From Paramarasmius palmivorus (Eukaryota > Basidiomycota > Agaricomycetes > Agaricales > Marasmiaceae), in assembly GCA_037176845.1 (NCBI GenBank), contig JAYKXP010000038.1, positions 372,001 to 436,000 on the forward strand: a DNA stretch of 64,000 nucleotides, in the 5' to 3' direction. Below the pieces are notes generated by a model. The model did not search any database. It was not told the origin of the DNA and saw only the letters and a program-made list of their open reading frames with translations. A program made the translations under genes and the position numbers. Numbering within the stretch: the first letter of the stretch is position 1; each line of letters opens with the position of its first letter. Positions 11,224 through 26,109 of this stretch are shown one piece after another.

Positions 11224-12542
11224 TCACTCGTTGGCTTCCTGCTCTAGGATCTCGCGTTCCAAGCGCTCTCTTTCTGCCTGCCTCATTCTCATCAGTGTCA
11301 ACGATTCATAGTCGAGACCGGCTGTGGACTGGGCAGGTGCAGGCGGTGGAGGCGCTGATAGGTCAGGCTAAAAACAACTAAAGTAAGTGTCTGAAAAGGC
11401 AAGAAGATTCCAGGACGTACGAAGGTCTCTGGAAAGGAAGAAAAGGATCCCGCGGAGCCTGAGCTCGACTGCATTTGGGGAAGAGATGCCTTCTCTGCGT
11501 TTCTGTCCACAGCTGGAATTTTCGATTCTTCGGGAGTACCGGATGTAATGCCACCTGGTCCTAGCTTGCCCATCTTCTTGAGCCAACCTAAGATCTGAGG
11601 CTCTTTACCGCCTACCCAGCCAATCTCGATACCATTCAACCCTCGCTCAGCCCTGCTACTCGCACAAACCGCTGCGAACGCGTCGCCTATTCGTTTGAAT
11701 GGAACAAGAGCTGTACCATACTTTGGTGGTTTGTGCGGCGCCTTCTTTGGAGGCTTTAGAGACAAGACAATGGTTTCTGTGTCAGTCTCACCAAACGATT
11801 TCAAGAGCTTTGACAATGACTCCGCCGTTGTGAGCTCAGGGTGATCTGTGAGGGTATATTTCACTCTGACTGTTGTATCGGTCGACTCTGCAGATCCTGT
11901 CAGCTTCATATCAAAAGAGAATAGGGCATGGCAACATACCAAGTGTCGGGGCTTCCATCTCGGCTTGTTCCATCTCTCTTTGCCGTTTCTGTTCTATCTC
12001 TTGCTCTTGCATTTGTTTCTGTCTTTCTTCTCTCAACCGACGTCCCTCGTCTTTGATCTTCTCCTCTTCTTGGAATTTTGCCTGTTCTTCCTTCTGCTTC
12101 TCTAATTTTGCCTTTTTGTAAGCACGTTCTCTCTCCTCGAGTTCCTCTACGAGGACCTTTCGCTTGTTGTCATAACTTTTGAATCTCTCGGCTCGGGCTT
12201 GCTTGACGCGTAGCTTTGCGTCCAATGCAAGCCGCCTCAGAGGATCGAGGAGTAATTCGTAAGCTTGATTTAGCTCGTGGAACTTCTTCGCTATAGGGAG
12301 GTGTTAGTTTACGGTCTAGTATTGTCATGAAGGAATAACTTGCCAGCATCAGGGTTATTAGGATTCTATCATTGAAATGGCAAGTCAGACAATGATGAAC
12401 ACGGTGCTCTCGAAAGACACTTACTGACTCGATCTGGATGTACTTTCAGTGACCTCTGACGGTATGCGGTACGAATTTCCTGCTCCGTAGCTTCCTGCTT
12501 GACGTCCAAGAGTTCGTAAGGATTCGTTTCTTCTTCAGACAT
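11224..12542 (-). CDS. J-domain protein of the DNAJC17/Cwf23 type (spliceosome-associated)
   Basis: Five exons (12542-12429, 12365-12344, 12290-11940, 11896-11421, 11367-11224) encode 368 residues. The N-terminal J domain (about 5-70) has the HPD motif at residues 35-37, directly followed by RNPNNPDA. A long charged coiled coil follows (about 75-160, rich in K, E, R and Q). After it comes an RRM-like segment (about 170-265) with VRVKYTL and KYGTALVPF. This order, J domain then coiled coil then RRM, is that of human DNAJC17 and fission yeast Cwf23, which stimulate Hsp70 and act with the spliceosome in the nucleus. Exon 2 has only 22 nt and its downstream intron starts with GC (GCAAGT), which is needed to keep the frame. 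It shares an 88-base upstream region with NOG2. Confidence 0.88.
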
Positions 12543-12630
12543 AGTGGTCGACTATGGAGTGTGAACTTACGTAATAGGCTTCAATAATTTTCTTGGAAAG
12601 ACTGGGTCAGTCTGGTTGTTCTCCTCCATC
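12543..12630. promoter_or_regulatory. 88-bp bidirectional promoter of J-protein and NOG2 genes
   Basis: Only 88 bases separate the two divergent start codons. No TATA box is evident. Both transcripts must start within this interval or within the other gene's 5' end. Confidence 0.6.
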
Positions 12631-15022
12631 ATGGCACCCCTCAAGAAGGCTGGTTCTTCTTCAAAAAGTCGCTCATCGACATCGTCTGGAAGTGTATCTC
12701 TCAAAAAAGTCAAAGGAGAAAATTTTTATCGCAATGCGAAGCAAGTTGCTCGACTTAAAATGCTCAATGGCGGCAAGCCAGTACGGGACAAGGATGGGAA
12801 GATTATACAAGCTGCTGCGTTTCAGAAAGGTGAAGATGAGACGAAACCGGGAAGGGTGCAGCCTGATCGGAGGTGGTTTGGTGCGTGGTTTTTATCGTAT
12901 ATCGAAACTAAAGACTGACCTTCCTCGATTGCATAGGGAACACTCGAGTCATTTCGCAAACTGCGTTGGACCACTTTAGAACGAGTTTGGCATCGAAGAA
13001 GGATGATCCTTACTCGGTGCTTTTACGAAGAAACAAGCTTCCGATGGCATTACTAGATGAGGCTGCTAATCCGAATGCTCGCAAGGTTGATTGGGCCTGT
13101 TCTCTGCAAATTGCGGTATGCTCACTATTGTCGGTAGCGATCACACATTGTGGAAACCGAACCGTTCAGTGAAACATTTGGACCAAAGGCTCAGCGAAAA
13201 CGGCCAAGGGTTGACGCTGGAGACTTCGAGGAATTGAGTAAGATGGGTGCTGCTGCTGCTGAGGAAGCTGAAAAAGCAGCCGAGGCATCTGGTCAAGGTG
13301 TCATAGGTAAGGAGTTTACTCATTGTTTCCTTCCATTAGATCTGACATGATATGACGATAGAACCTCTCGCATCGTCTATTGTCGAAGCACCTACACATG
13401 CAGACTACAACGAGCCTATTTATGCAAAGGGAACGTCACGACGGATCTACGGTGAACTCTATAAGGTCATAGATTCGTCAGATGTTATCATTCATGTATT
13501 GGATGCTCGGGATCCGATGGGCACCCTTTGCCAATCGGTACTGGACTACATCAAAAAAGAAAAGGCTCACAAGCAAGTCGTCCTCGTCATCAATAAATGC
13601 GACTTGGTACCGAACTGGGTCACAGTATGTCTTTTCTTTCGTAGTTCATCTCATGGCCTAATTTTCAATGGCGTAGGCTCGATATATCCAACATCTGACT
13701 CCGCGATACCCCACTATTGCTTTCCATGCGTCCCCCAACCATTCGTTTGGCAAAGGCTCTCTCATCCAGCTACTCCGCCAGTTCTCGCAGCTTCACTCGG
13801 ACAAGAAACAGATATCTGTTGGGTTCATAGGATACCCCAATGTCGGGAAAAGTAGTGTAATCAATACACTCAAAAGCGGCAAAGTATGTAAAGTTGCACC
13901 AGTACCTGGAGAGACGAAGGTAATTTCAAAATCGTTGGCTCGTAACACGGACGCTGATGATGTGTATAGGTTTGGCAATACATTACATTAACACGCCGGA
14001 TATACCTTATCGACTGTCCTGGAATTGTACCTACTTCCGCTCACGACTCCCAGACTTCCACGGTTTTGAAGGGTGTAGTCCGCGTGGAGGCACTCCCAAC
14101 TCCTTCTGAGCACATACCTGCACTCATGGAACGCGTCAAGCCACTCTACCTCTCTCGCACGTACAACGTACCACTTCCCAATTCCGATGACCCCTCTCAG
14201 GGATGGGATCCCGAAGACTTCCTAGATAAGCTTGCTAGGATGAAGGGAAGGCTTTTGAAGCACGGAGAGCCCGATAAAGACTCGGTAGCGAAAATTGTAC
14301 TGAGCGATTGGGTGAGAGGTCGGATACCGTTCTTCGTACCTCCTCCGGAGAGACCCGAGGAGTTGAACCAGGCTGAAGAGAAGGCGAGAAGGATCAAGGC
14401 TGCTAAAGGCAAAGTGAAGGCTGTCGACGATGAAGCGGCTACGGAGGTACCCGGTGTCAAGCAAAACCTTGGTTCCATCATACAAAAGAATACCTTCTTG
14501 GCTGAGGATATCAGACCTCTAGAAGAGGAAGAGTTAAATGCTGAGGCTGAGGATGCAGACGCGGATGCAGAAGCGGCTGAAGACGAAGAGGCCGAGGATG
14601 AAGAGGAGCTGACATGGAACGATGTTTGGGAAGGCATAAAGGCTCCTGAAGAAGCTGGGGAAGCGCCTACTGAAGATGTAAAGAGCGGCAACGAATCAAT
14701 CGAGGATCAAGGTGCGATTGATATCTTCCATGGACGGGGCTAATTTGCAAACACTGATAATAATACGCAGATGCAGAGCCATTGGAAGATGAAGATGCAG
14801 CACCGAACAAAGAGCCCCGTATGAAGACCAACAAGGTAACGTATATTGGCGTCCGTTGGTAAATGTGCTTTTGCTCATACCCCGCTATAGCGCAAGGCAA
14901 GCAATTTCTACACGAACGCCAACGTCAAGAACAAGAATCGCGCTAAGGCAGCGCTGATGAAGAGCCTACCGACTGGGAAAAAAGGTGGTGAAGGTCGGAA
15001 ACGGAAAGCCGCAAGGCCCTGA
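12631..15022 (+). CDS. NOG2: Nucleolar GTP-binding protein 2 (ribosome assembly GTPase)
   Basis: Eight exons (12631-12880, 12937-13085, 13138-13306, 13362-13624, 13677-13919, 13970-14711, 14771-14835, 14891-15022) encode 670 residues. The N-terminal NGP1NT region contains [18 protein letters not shown] and RRWFGNTRVI. The GTPase domain is circularly permuted: the G4 motif NKCDL at about 267 comes before the G1 P-loop GYPNVGKSS at 329-337, then DCPG (G3) at 373-376. An acidic stretch follows at about 530-600 and the C-terminus is basic ([13 protein letters not shown]). NOG2/GNL2 acts on pre-60S particles in the nucleolus. All introns are in phase. The donor of intron 2 is GTTGAT, weaker than usual. 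It is divergent from the J-protein gene. Confidence 0.95.
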
Positions 15023-15455
15023 TGTCTGACAGTATGCAACTATCAAGTATAGAATACCTGCGCGGTCTCGATCAATACAAAAAGCTGTACGCGCACATCA
15101 TCCAGAGGGAGGGTATCGCACTAGATTGAGTGCGCATACATAACTGTACCCCCAGCATCAAATTTCAGCGATATCTCCTGCTAGAAGGATTGCGGGCCTA
15201 CCACGTGAAGAAGTGCACTGTTCTCACCCTGCCTTTGTCACTGTCGACGAATAAGAGGCTGTAGATTACCATGTGTATCGATACTACATCCGTAGAAACC
15301 TCGAGCAAACGACGCTGGTTGCGGAGCACAAAACACATCACAATCGATTGGTATAGACTACATTTTTGCTATGGCCACTGTTGAAAGCGACAGACTACGG
15401 ATACAGTAAGTTGAATCAGTGCGATCTAATCTTCTACAATGTTGGTGAAAGGGAT
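15023..15455. other. Intergenic between convergent NOG2 and adenosine kinase
   Basis: About 430 bases, presumably the two 3' untranslated regions. Nothing else seen. Confidence 0.6.
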
Positions 15456-18276
<2,821 letters not shown>

Positions 18277-19743
18277 TCAATAAATCGTGCGCTGGAAAGG
18301 GGACATTGTCAATGTGCCAATCGCGACTTAAAGCAAAGAACCCAAGACTCACGCTGGTCAATGACCACTCTGCTACAAGAGCATTGAGTCGGACGTCTCT
18401 GGCCCTGATGCACTCTTCGCATGTGATGTACTTCGTCGCCTCTACGATTATATTCTTGATCGTTGAAGTCGTAGTATCTGGGATAACTGAATCAGCGGTT
18501 TTGCACCCAAACCTTTCGAGCGGTCTAATGCCAGGGGGCATCAAAATCCATCATTCTCGATCCTAGAATGGTACGCAACCTTTCACTAGACAGGAATAAA
18601 CACTTACCAGCCTTAATTAGCCAACATAATCGAGCTACGCCATAATTCCAATCTCGCTTCAATCTCTTCTGGTCCTCGAACCCGCACTTCTTTGTCGGGT
18701 TGTGCAGCTCAGGCTCCACTGTCAGTAGCCCCTTCAGTACCTCCGTCCTTCCCAGGTGCAGGCGAACAAGTTTCATTAGGTATCGCGTGCCCATGCGAAC
18801 CGAAAATTCTTCAGTGACCTTGGACAGGTCAACCACCAGGAGGTGGGCCGATACCTGCACAGCAAGCGAATACATGTCATGAAATGCAGCTGTGCTGTAG
18901 ACCTGGAGAGGATTCAACGGCGCGCAGGAGAGCAAATGCTCATACATATGGGACCTAGGCTTGACCAGCGCCTTTGGACTCATGCCGTACGTCGACAGTC
19001 GGTCTATTCCCCGTATCACCGTGTCGATATCTGGCATATCGCCATTGGGGACGTTGTAGAGACACTGAAGGACTATCTGAAGCTCGGGCGAGGTTACGCC
19101 GGGGAGAAAGACGACTCTTTTCTGTTTCTCCCGCGTTGGAAGTGGAAGGCGGCTATTGAACTGGTTGTTGGATGCGTTGAGGAGGGTGTTCTCGTCGACA
19201 TAAAAGATCACAGAGTCGGTGGTGAGGAGGATGAGGTCTACTGGCGGACGGGGAGCGCTCTGGTGAATGTTGGGACCAAAAACACGCGATATCGATATCG
19301 TCGTCGGTGTCGCTGGATTTCCTTCCTGTGGCGTTGGACATCGACTCGTTCGAGAGGCCGCTGGTGTTAGGAGACTGGCATATGTCGTCCCAGTATCGGT
19401 AATTGGGGTAGAAAGGTCGGAAGACTGTGACAACAAGTCGAGGCATTTTTTCAGCAACTATACACGTCACCCAAGGACTTGTCCACGCACCTGCACGCCG
19501 ATCTGCGTAACCAGAATCTCCTCCGCGATGAGGCTGTCATGTCTTCATTAGTCGTCGAACGTTTGCGTTATATCAAAGCTGAGCGTACGGTGGAAGGGTA
19601 TCTGGTGGTTGGATTTCTGCCGAAGGAGTGGATGCTTCCGGATCAGTGGCGGAGAAAAGGGCAGTCACAGATGTTTCTAGCCAGTTCAGGAGGATGTCAC
19701 TCTCAAGCTCGTCGTCGTCAATGGGTAAAGGAGCGTTGGACAT
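18277..19743 (-). CDS. BTB/POZ-like domain protein, copy 2
   Basis: Five exons (19743-19589, 19533-19491, 19424-18608, 18477-18353, 18291-18277) encode 384 residues. The first exon is acidic (MSNAPLPIDDDELESDILL). After a Ser/Thr/Pro-rich stretch the BTB-like core begins at about residue 95 (RPPVDLILLTTDSVIFYVDE) and is followed by a BACK-like helical part (HDMYSLAVQVSAHLL). Near the C-terminus are a Cys pair (TCEEC) and RDVRLNALVAEWSLTS. The terminal exon encodes R-T-I-Y-stop. Intron positions match copies 3 and 4. Its neighbour is the third peroxidase copy. The molecular function is unknown; the BTB call is by pattern, not by search. Confidence 0.78.
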
Positions 19744-20439
19744 GGCTATTTGCAGGAGAGGAACATCCAAGAATCCTCCAGTCCGAGGAGGACGATAAGG
19801 CAAACTAGCTAAGCTTGCGGTATCGATTTTTTGCCCTTTCTCACCCTCGCATCGCTCCGGTATTAAAGGAACGCCCGGGCTTTTGATATAGAAGTGACCA
19901 GGGGTACATTTAGAGGTATTAGGGATTTTAGCTGACTGGCTTAGCCAACATGAAGGTATTTGAGAATGGTATCTAGGATTTAGATCCATTATGAAAAACC
20001 CTCGATGTCCTCGGCTATATTCCGCTTCACCCTCACATCCTCCACAGAAACGAATCCTCAGCTTTATAGACAGCTATACGTTCTTCCAGTAATTTCTCCG
20101 TTATTCACGAAGTGGCGCAGGCGTAGTATTGGGTGGAGCAGTAGATAGATAGGGATAGATAGGATGAAACCAGCTAATTCTAGAACCTTCTCGTGAAAAA
20201 GAGGATGTCCTGGAAAGACAAAGCGGCGCCACAGAGCGCTGTCACGGTTCAACTCTGAACTCAGCGTCTTTTGACAGCAATCGATGTGTCGACTTGGAAG
20301 AATTTGAAACACACCCGTTTGACGTTTTGGTCTTTGCGCCAAAGCCGGCGGTTCGTCGGCTGGCAAACCCGGCAAAAGGGAGGCTATTTGCAAGACTACT
20401 TATTACGAACTACATAGTACTGTATACTACATACACGCA
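19744..20439. other. Intergenic, no gene recognised
   Basis: About 700 bases. It must contain the promoter of BTB copy 2 and the 3' end of peroxidase C. Confidence 0.55.
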
Positions 20440-22392
20440 CTACGAAAATGGGACACTATCCGTTTCCACAAATGTCTGGGTGAAAGTTTGTCCACCAACA
20501 ATTCCATGAACGTCGACAAAGGTGATTCTATGAGTACCCTTCCCCGTAAAGAACGTGAAACCAGCACTGGGAGGATATCGATCATCAGGAACCATTTGGA
20601 TTGTTTCTATCGTTGGCAAGAATTCGTCCGATGAAAGGCCAGGATGATAGGTTGTTACCGATACCTGGGACGACTCGTCGCCTCGAACCTACGATCACAA
20701 ACCGATCAATTTGTGATGGCAATCAAATTGAAAGAGGTGACTTACTGCCACAACAAAGTTGTAGACCATGGCAGTATCGGGATCAAAAGAACGCGTGGTT
20801 CGGCCCATGTCCAATAGAACTGAGTCCTGCTCAATCACAAACCCAGGTCCACCGTTATCCACAATGACAGCTTCTGAACCATCTCCTTCATCGACTTCAA
20901 ACCAAAACTTGTCAATCGAACTAGTCATATTGACTTGGGCACGGAAAGAATAGAGATCCCCGCTGGTGAGCCCTCGCATTTCTGCTAAGGGGCTTAGGAA
21001 GGAAGTTCGCCTGGATTCAGGCTGCACAGAGCACCCCGAGACGCCGCAGACTGTGCCTCGACGGTCACTCCAGAACATCGTGACTTTCCTTGCGGGATTT
21101 GATATAAGCATCTTCCCGCCAAAGAGGTTAGTCCCAAGATAGACTCGCAAGAAATAAATCCGCTCACCCTTATATTGGTGGTGAAGACAAAGGATCCATC
21201 AGAACCAGGGTATAATCTAGTGTCCCCAACTTTGTGCTCGATAGGCTCCACAACCTCAGAAAGGACGACGTCCTTGGGCACGGCGTTGATCATGCGCCCT
21301 AACAGGGCGCTACAAGTTTTGCCAAAGTTCTCGGCAGATGCGAGGCTAAGCGCGGATAAGACGCGATGCTAAATTATCTGAGAAGGGACCAACTTTTGCA
21401 TAGTGACATTCCCGTCGGCCAAGAATATACGAAGGTCAGAGTTGGTTGTAGCGTTGGGTCCAACCACTAAAGGGTTGTTTGTAGACCCATCCAAGTACTC
21501 GGTCACGCTGGAAGAAATTTCAGACGTAAGCCAAACAAGGAGACGAATCGCTTACACAGTGCTGTCAAATCCCGTCGTACGATCAAAAGTAGTCAGGTTG
21601 GCTGAGGTATCATGGATGATATCCGGAAAGTCGTCACGTCTAACGCCGCCCAAAGTGTGTCCGCATGCAACCAGAGCAATCATTTCAGATTGAGAGAACC
21701 CTTGACGTCTGAATGATTCCGTATGGGACGCTAAATCTTGAAAAGGCTCGGGAACGCCGAGTGGACCAGCTGCAGTCGCATCAATTCTTCCAGCTCTGTA
21801 TGGAACAATAGGCCCGCCGCATCCTGCTACAGCCATGACAGTGCCGATGGCTATAAGATCAGCCACTGTTTTGAGTAATGTAAATCAGTATTGGTCATAT
21901 GTACAAAAAAAGGACACTTACACCCCGCTACAGGGCTCGTGAGGCCAACGAAATCAGTGATAGATTCGGGCATGCCGATCCCTACATTCTGGTGAGATTA
22001 TGTATAAAGTGAGTTGACTGGATGTAATGGTAGAGTCAAGCTTATATACCTCAGCTCTATCTAGCTCAAATGCAATAGAGGCATCAAGGCCACCAGTGCC
22101 ATCTTCTATGTTATGTGTTGCCATGTCATGGTATGCCTTAGAGGTATGCATTAGCAAGGTGGATACTGATGATTCGGCAAGAATAACGTACGATTCGAAC
22201 CCACTGAGCGGCTACCGTAGTTTCGTGTCGACCTGCACAATTCTCGACCAGCCCAGTTAGGAAGTTCTGTTCAAAGAGGAGCTTGTCGGCGTACTCCAGC
22301 TGTGGATTTGGCCAACGGTATGCTTGTGCCACAAGGATATAGGCTTGTCCTACGAGGAGACCCAAAACCGTAAATTTTGCTTGGGGAGGCAT
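20440..22392 (-). CDS. Secreted haem peroxidase C (plant-type superfamily, hybrid-B-like)
   Basis: The gene has eight exons: 22392-22192, 22136-22050, 21988-21922, 21865-21556, 21507-21394, 21345-21168, 21111-20746 and 20688-20440. They encode 523 residues. Exons 2 to 6 have exactly the lengths of peroxidases A and B (87, 67, 310, 114, 178 nt). The signal peptide is about 1-24 (FTVLGLLVGQAYILVAQA). The distal pair is Arg66 and His70 (RIAYHD); the proximal His188 lies in VACGHTLGG. The C-terminal beta-rich region is present. The acceptor of exon 6 was chosen at 21346-21347 because it restores the same exon length as the paralogues. The frame is intact. It lies inverted, 13 kb from the tandem pair. 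Confidence 0.88.
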
Positions 22393-23509
22393 GCTTGATA
22401 GTGGATGATGTTGGGAGCCATGCTACAAGTTGAAGATGCCTTATAGCTGAATCGGCAGAGTGTTTCATGCGCGAAGGACCATGTAGGCAGGGACGAATTC
22501 GGGGTAACCTTGCAGATGCGACTTCCAACACGCATGCATGAATGGTGACGAACTCGCCTTTTGCTGCGCAATCATCAGGTCTGGGAGGTAGTCAGAAAAG
22601 CCAAGAGTGATATTCATCAGACGGGTAAATTACACATACCTGGGAGTGGAAGGAGCAGTGTTGGCGGATGCACAAAGCACAGTGTACCAGTGATATCCTT
22701 CTACGATATGAAGGCTCAGAGTTCGGAAGACTGAGAACTACCTGAGACAACATCATAGTCAGACCGAGACAGACTTTGTGTCTTTCGAACAAGAGGCAGC
22801 GTACATTAAGCGCTATCTTGTTCGCAATGAGTCGGCATAGTTACAGAGACTGCGGATTCGAACGCTTGGGATAAGGACCAGTTTACTCGTAATGCCAACT
22901 CGACGGCTCTGTTGCATGGGTCTATCTGGTTGTGTAAAGGTGTGTTCGAGACTTGACTAGCATCGCCAATGTTTGGATTTTGAAGTTGAGATGCGTGCTG
23001 CGGCATAATGTTTAGGTTTCTAAACAGGCCCGGTGGGAAAGATTGTCGAATTTCAGGCACGAGGGGAGAGGAAGGCAAGCCCTTTAGATGATGTATTGCG
23101 TGTAGAAAGGGCAAAGGGCAATAAAATATTGAGATTAATCGGTCATAGTAAATTGAAAAGTGACATTATGAGACGCACATACCGCGCATTTTATTAACAT
23201 GAAAGGAACCTAGTACGCAAAAGCAGACACCTCGGATAGTCCCTGCTCCAGTACACAAAGAAACAGCGCACTCGGGGATGATGAAGGCCTTAGGGAAAGG
23301 AGCAAAGGTCTCACGGCTGAGACGCGACTCCGAAAGTGCCCACGGTGACGTGAGTTGAAACTTGAGGCACCTCTTCTACTTACTTAATTCAGTAAGAGGA
23401 TATATACACTAGGGAAGTATAACCAACAGTAGCGGTAAAAATAGAGGTATATATAGTAGGCGCATTTGCTGATTCAAATAAACGCATAGATGACAAACAA
23501 GATGAGAAA
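22393..23509. other. Intergenic; one doubtful small minus-strand frame
   Basis: A 66-codon frame starts at an ATG at 23006 on the minus strand and ends at 22806. It has no recognised domain and I do not count it as a gene. Nothing else seen. Confidence 0.45.
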
Positions 23510-25688
23510 TCAATGTTCTGAGAACTTGCGCGAACAGCTGTTTTTGTGGGTCTTCTTCCAATGTTCCTACAGTGCGCCATCAGTTGCGGAGCCTGCACCA
23601 AACAATCATGAGATACTACACCTTTTGATGTTCTCTAGAACAATATCTAGCAGGATGATAAAACTTGTCAGTGGTCGACACCATGCCCAACGCAACGCAA
23701 ACATACAGCATTTGGCGACACCCTCCGCAAGATCTAAGCACCAAATCTGATCCACCGGGCTTTCCACAAAACGCACATGTAGCAACTGCTCTTCTATCCC
23801 TCCTTTCGGATGTCGTTTCTTCCCAGAACCCACCAGCATCACTTGGGTCAAAGGTTTTGACAACCGACTGGCCCTTCTTCAACGATCCAATATGGGCTCG
23901 GGGCTCTGTAAATGCAGCTGGATGCAGCGGCGTGAAAAAACTCTTCATGCCTGCCCGAATCGAGGCACCACTTCCGAGAGCCGCAGCTAATGCTTCGGTT
24001 GCCCTGTCAATGTCAAATTTATGGGGGTTGAAAAGAAGGGGTGGCTTCCTGAAATCCTTATAGTTCGGTGAGTCGAGAATTGTGCGTTTCTTTTCTCTCC
24101 TATAAGAATTCATGAGCGTTTCAGGTCTTCGAGATGACGGATACTCACTGAGTCGCAGGGTCGTCCTTGTCATACGCGTTCATGAAGTCGCGGTATGGCC
24201 AGCATCCTTTCATGTTTTCTGTAGTTCAAATCATGAGTTGGTGAATATATGACTACAAGGCCCGCCATACCGCCCGGACATGCGCCGTCACCGGCGATAA
24301 TCTCTACTCGGCCATCCGACTTCTCAACAGGAAGAATCTTCTCTACAAGGATTTCATGGAACCATCGATCACCAAGATCGTACAAGTAGCCGAATCGGTC
24401 GCCCTCTTTCGAATAAAGGTGTGCTAGCATGTATCTAGCAGTCACCGCGCGTGAGCATGCCAAGCGGTAAAAGGAATGGACGGCCGCACTCGCTGTCATC
24501 AAGCCATTTATATCCTGACTGGAGGATGCAAGGGGCGTCAAACTCGAACAAAAAGGAGACAAAATCATGTCGCACGTTGATGGAATATGGGGCATCGACG
24601 GAAGTTGCGTTCTATCAAAAGATCAGTTACACATAAGGAACAGGGGAAGTGCGCTCACTATAGGGCCATACAATGATCCGTCTCTGAAGTCCGTGAATGT
24701 ATACGCATGAAGATTCCGAACCCTTCATGATGAGTAGACGTGGCTCATGAGAAATTTGCGCGCTGCAGGAATGATTAGCCATTCAAAAACTCTTACCAGC
24801 CCAAAATTGGTGTAAGGACTTTATCCTGCAGTACGCTGATTTTGATGCCGCCAGAGACGCGGAAACGGCGCCAAATACGGTGTTCGCCCTTGGGATTCCT
24901 GACAAGGCTGCGAAAAGCGTTCACTATCAGCCCGGCGAAAGAGAACTTCGCGAGCGTACACTTACTAGACGTTCACTTTTAAAATGACATCTCGCTTTGG
25001 AAGGTCTTTGAGATCCAGCTTTCTCAGTTGCTCACGCTTCAAAGCCAATGATCGAATCAATGACCACTCAGCAAGCCCAAGGTGAAGATCTACCTTTCGT
25101 TCAATCAGCACGTCCACGAATTGTTCTTCTGGGGAAGGTTCATGAAAATATGTCATTTGTACTTTCATCTGAAGGAGAGAGGTGTATCAGATTCTCAAGA
25201 GAGTCACGAACATTAATGCGTACTCTTCGTTGCATATGAGAAAAGATGTCAACTGGCAAAGAGTGTTCAGTAACCGCGTGTTCGAGTCCGGGAAAACTAC
25301 TCACCATTCGGAATGTTGCAATTGGGTTCTCCTTCATCTGGGTCATCATACTGTCAAGATCGACGAAGATGAGGGTGTTTTAAGACTAGAGTATGCATTC
25401 CACAGACCGGAAATAGACCCCATGTATGAATCTCCCCATTCGGGCCCGGCTCAGGTTCAAAGGTGCGAGGATCTGGTTAAGTCGCGCCTCATTAGAGTAT
25501 TTCGACGATAAAGCGTGTTGTACATACTTACCTTCATAAACACTCTCAGGTATACCCTTTCCGTCATCTGAATGTGCCATTTTCACGTACAAAGGAAACC
25601 GATTGTTCCTTGGTATTTTTCCCCCTGGTTTCTCGGCTTCCTCCAACATGTTTGCCAGGTCCATCAACTTGATACTTTTGGGATCCAT
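23510..25688 (-). CDS. MYND zinc-finger protein with pRiA4b ORF-3-like domain, copy 1 (intact)
   Basis: Fifteen exons encode 467 residues: 25688-25532, 25472-25408, 25350-25305, 25252-25212, 25168-25094, 25036-24966, 24907-24797, 24722-24659, 24611-24576, 24518-24490, 24434-24271, 24218-24149, 24099-23707, 23646-23622 and 23566-23510. Several exons are under 50 nt. The centre (about 232-300) has YLYDLGDRWFHEILVEKILP and an ACPGG motif, typical of the pRiA4b ORF-3-like fold. The C-terminus (about 415-465) is a MYND finger: CAFCGKPG, CGGC, LYCSREHQK, HWKKTHKNSC. MYND fingers usually bind proline-rich peptides in partner proteins. The function of this combination is unknown. Exon lengths match copy 2 closely, which supports the model. 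It is divergent from the dioxygenase gene. Confidence 0.8.
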
Positions 25689-26109
25689 GTCGAGGTTTTA
25701 TTAAGAGTTCTGGTCAGATCAGAGGCACGCAAGCTGGGAAGGTGGGGAAGAGAAGGGGAAGGCTAGCAAAGTCAGGGTTGCCTTCTTTCAATTTGCGTCG
25801 GAACCCCATCGGCAACAGCCGATGCGCGACCACGCGTTCCCCTGGGCAGTGGCAGCAATGGCATTCTGTCCTCCTACCACTGATACCTTGACTTTTATAT
25901 ATACGTAGACCAGGGTCAGCATGAATAGAAGTATTCCAGAGGCGTAAGTCTATCATGGTCCTTCAGGATAGTGCTCTGAATGCTCACATTGGTTATAGAA
26001 GCAGATTCTTATCTGCAACGTCAGGTGCTCTCAAACGGCGCAATTCAATACTGGAACTAGCCGACATGAATGTACACTGAGACAGTAAACTCACTGAGCG
26101 AACGATACT
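25689..26109. promoter_or_regulatory. Shared upstream region of MYND copy 1 and dioxygenase
   Basis: About 420 bases between divergent starts. A TATATAT lies near 25896-25903, but no site could be assigned with certainty. Confidence 0.4.

Noticed and set aside
14197..14691. Long Ser-rich minus-strand frame inside NOG2
   Set aside because: It is the shadow of the acidic Glu/Asp/Ala-rich part of NOG2 on the other strand.
22806..23006. Small minus-strand frame between peroxidase C and MYND copy 1
   Set aside because: Only 66 codons, no motif, and no convincing splice continuation.
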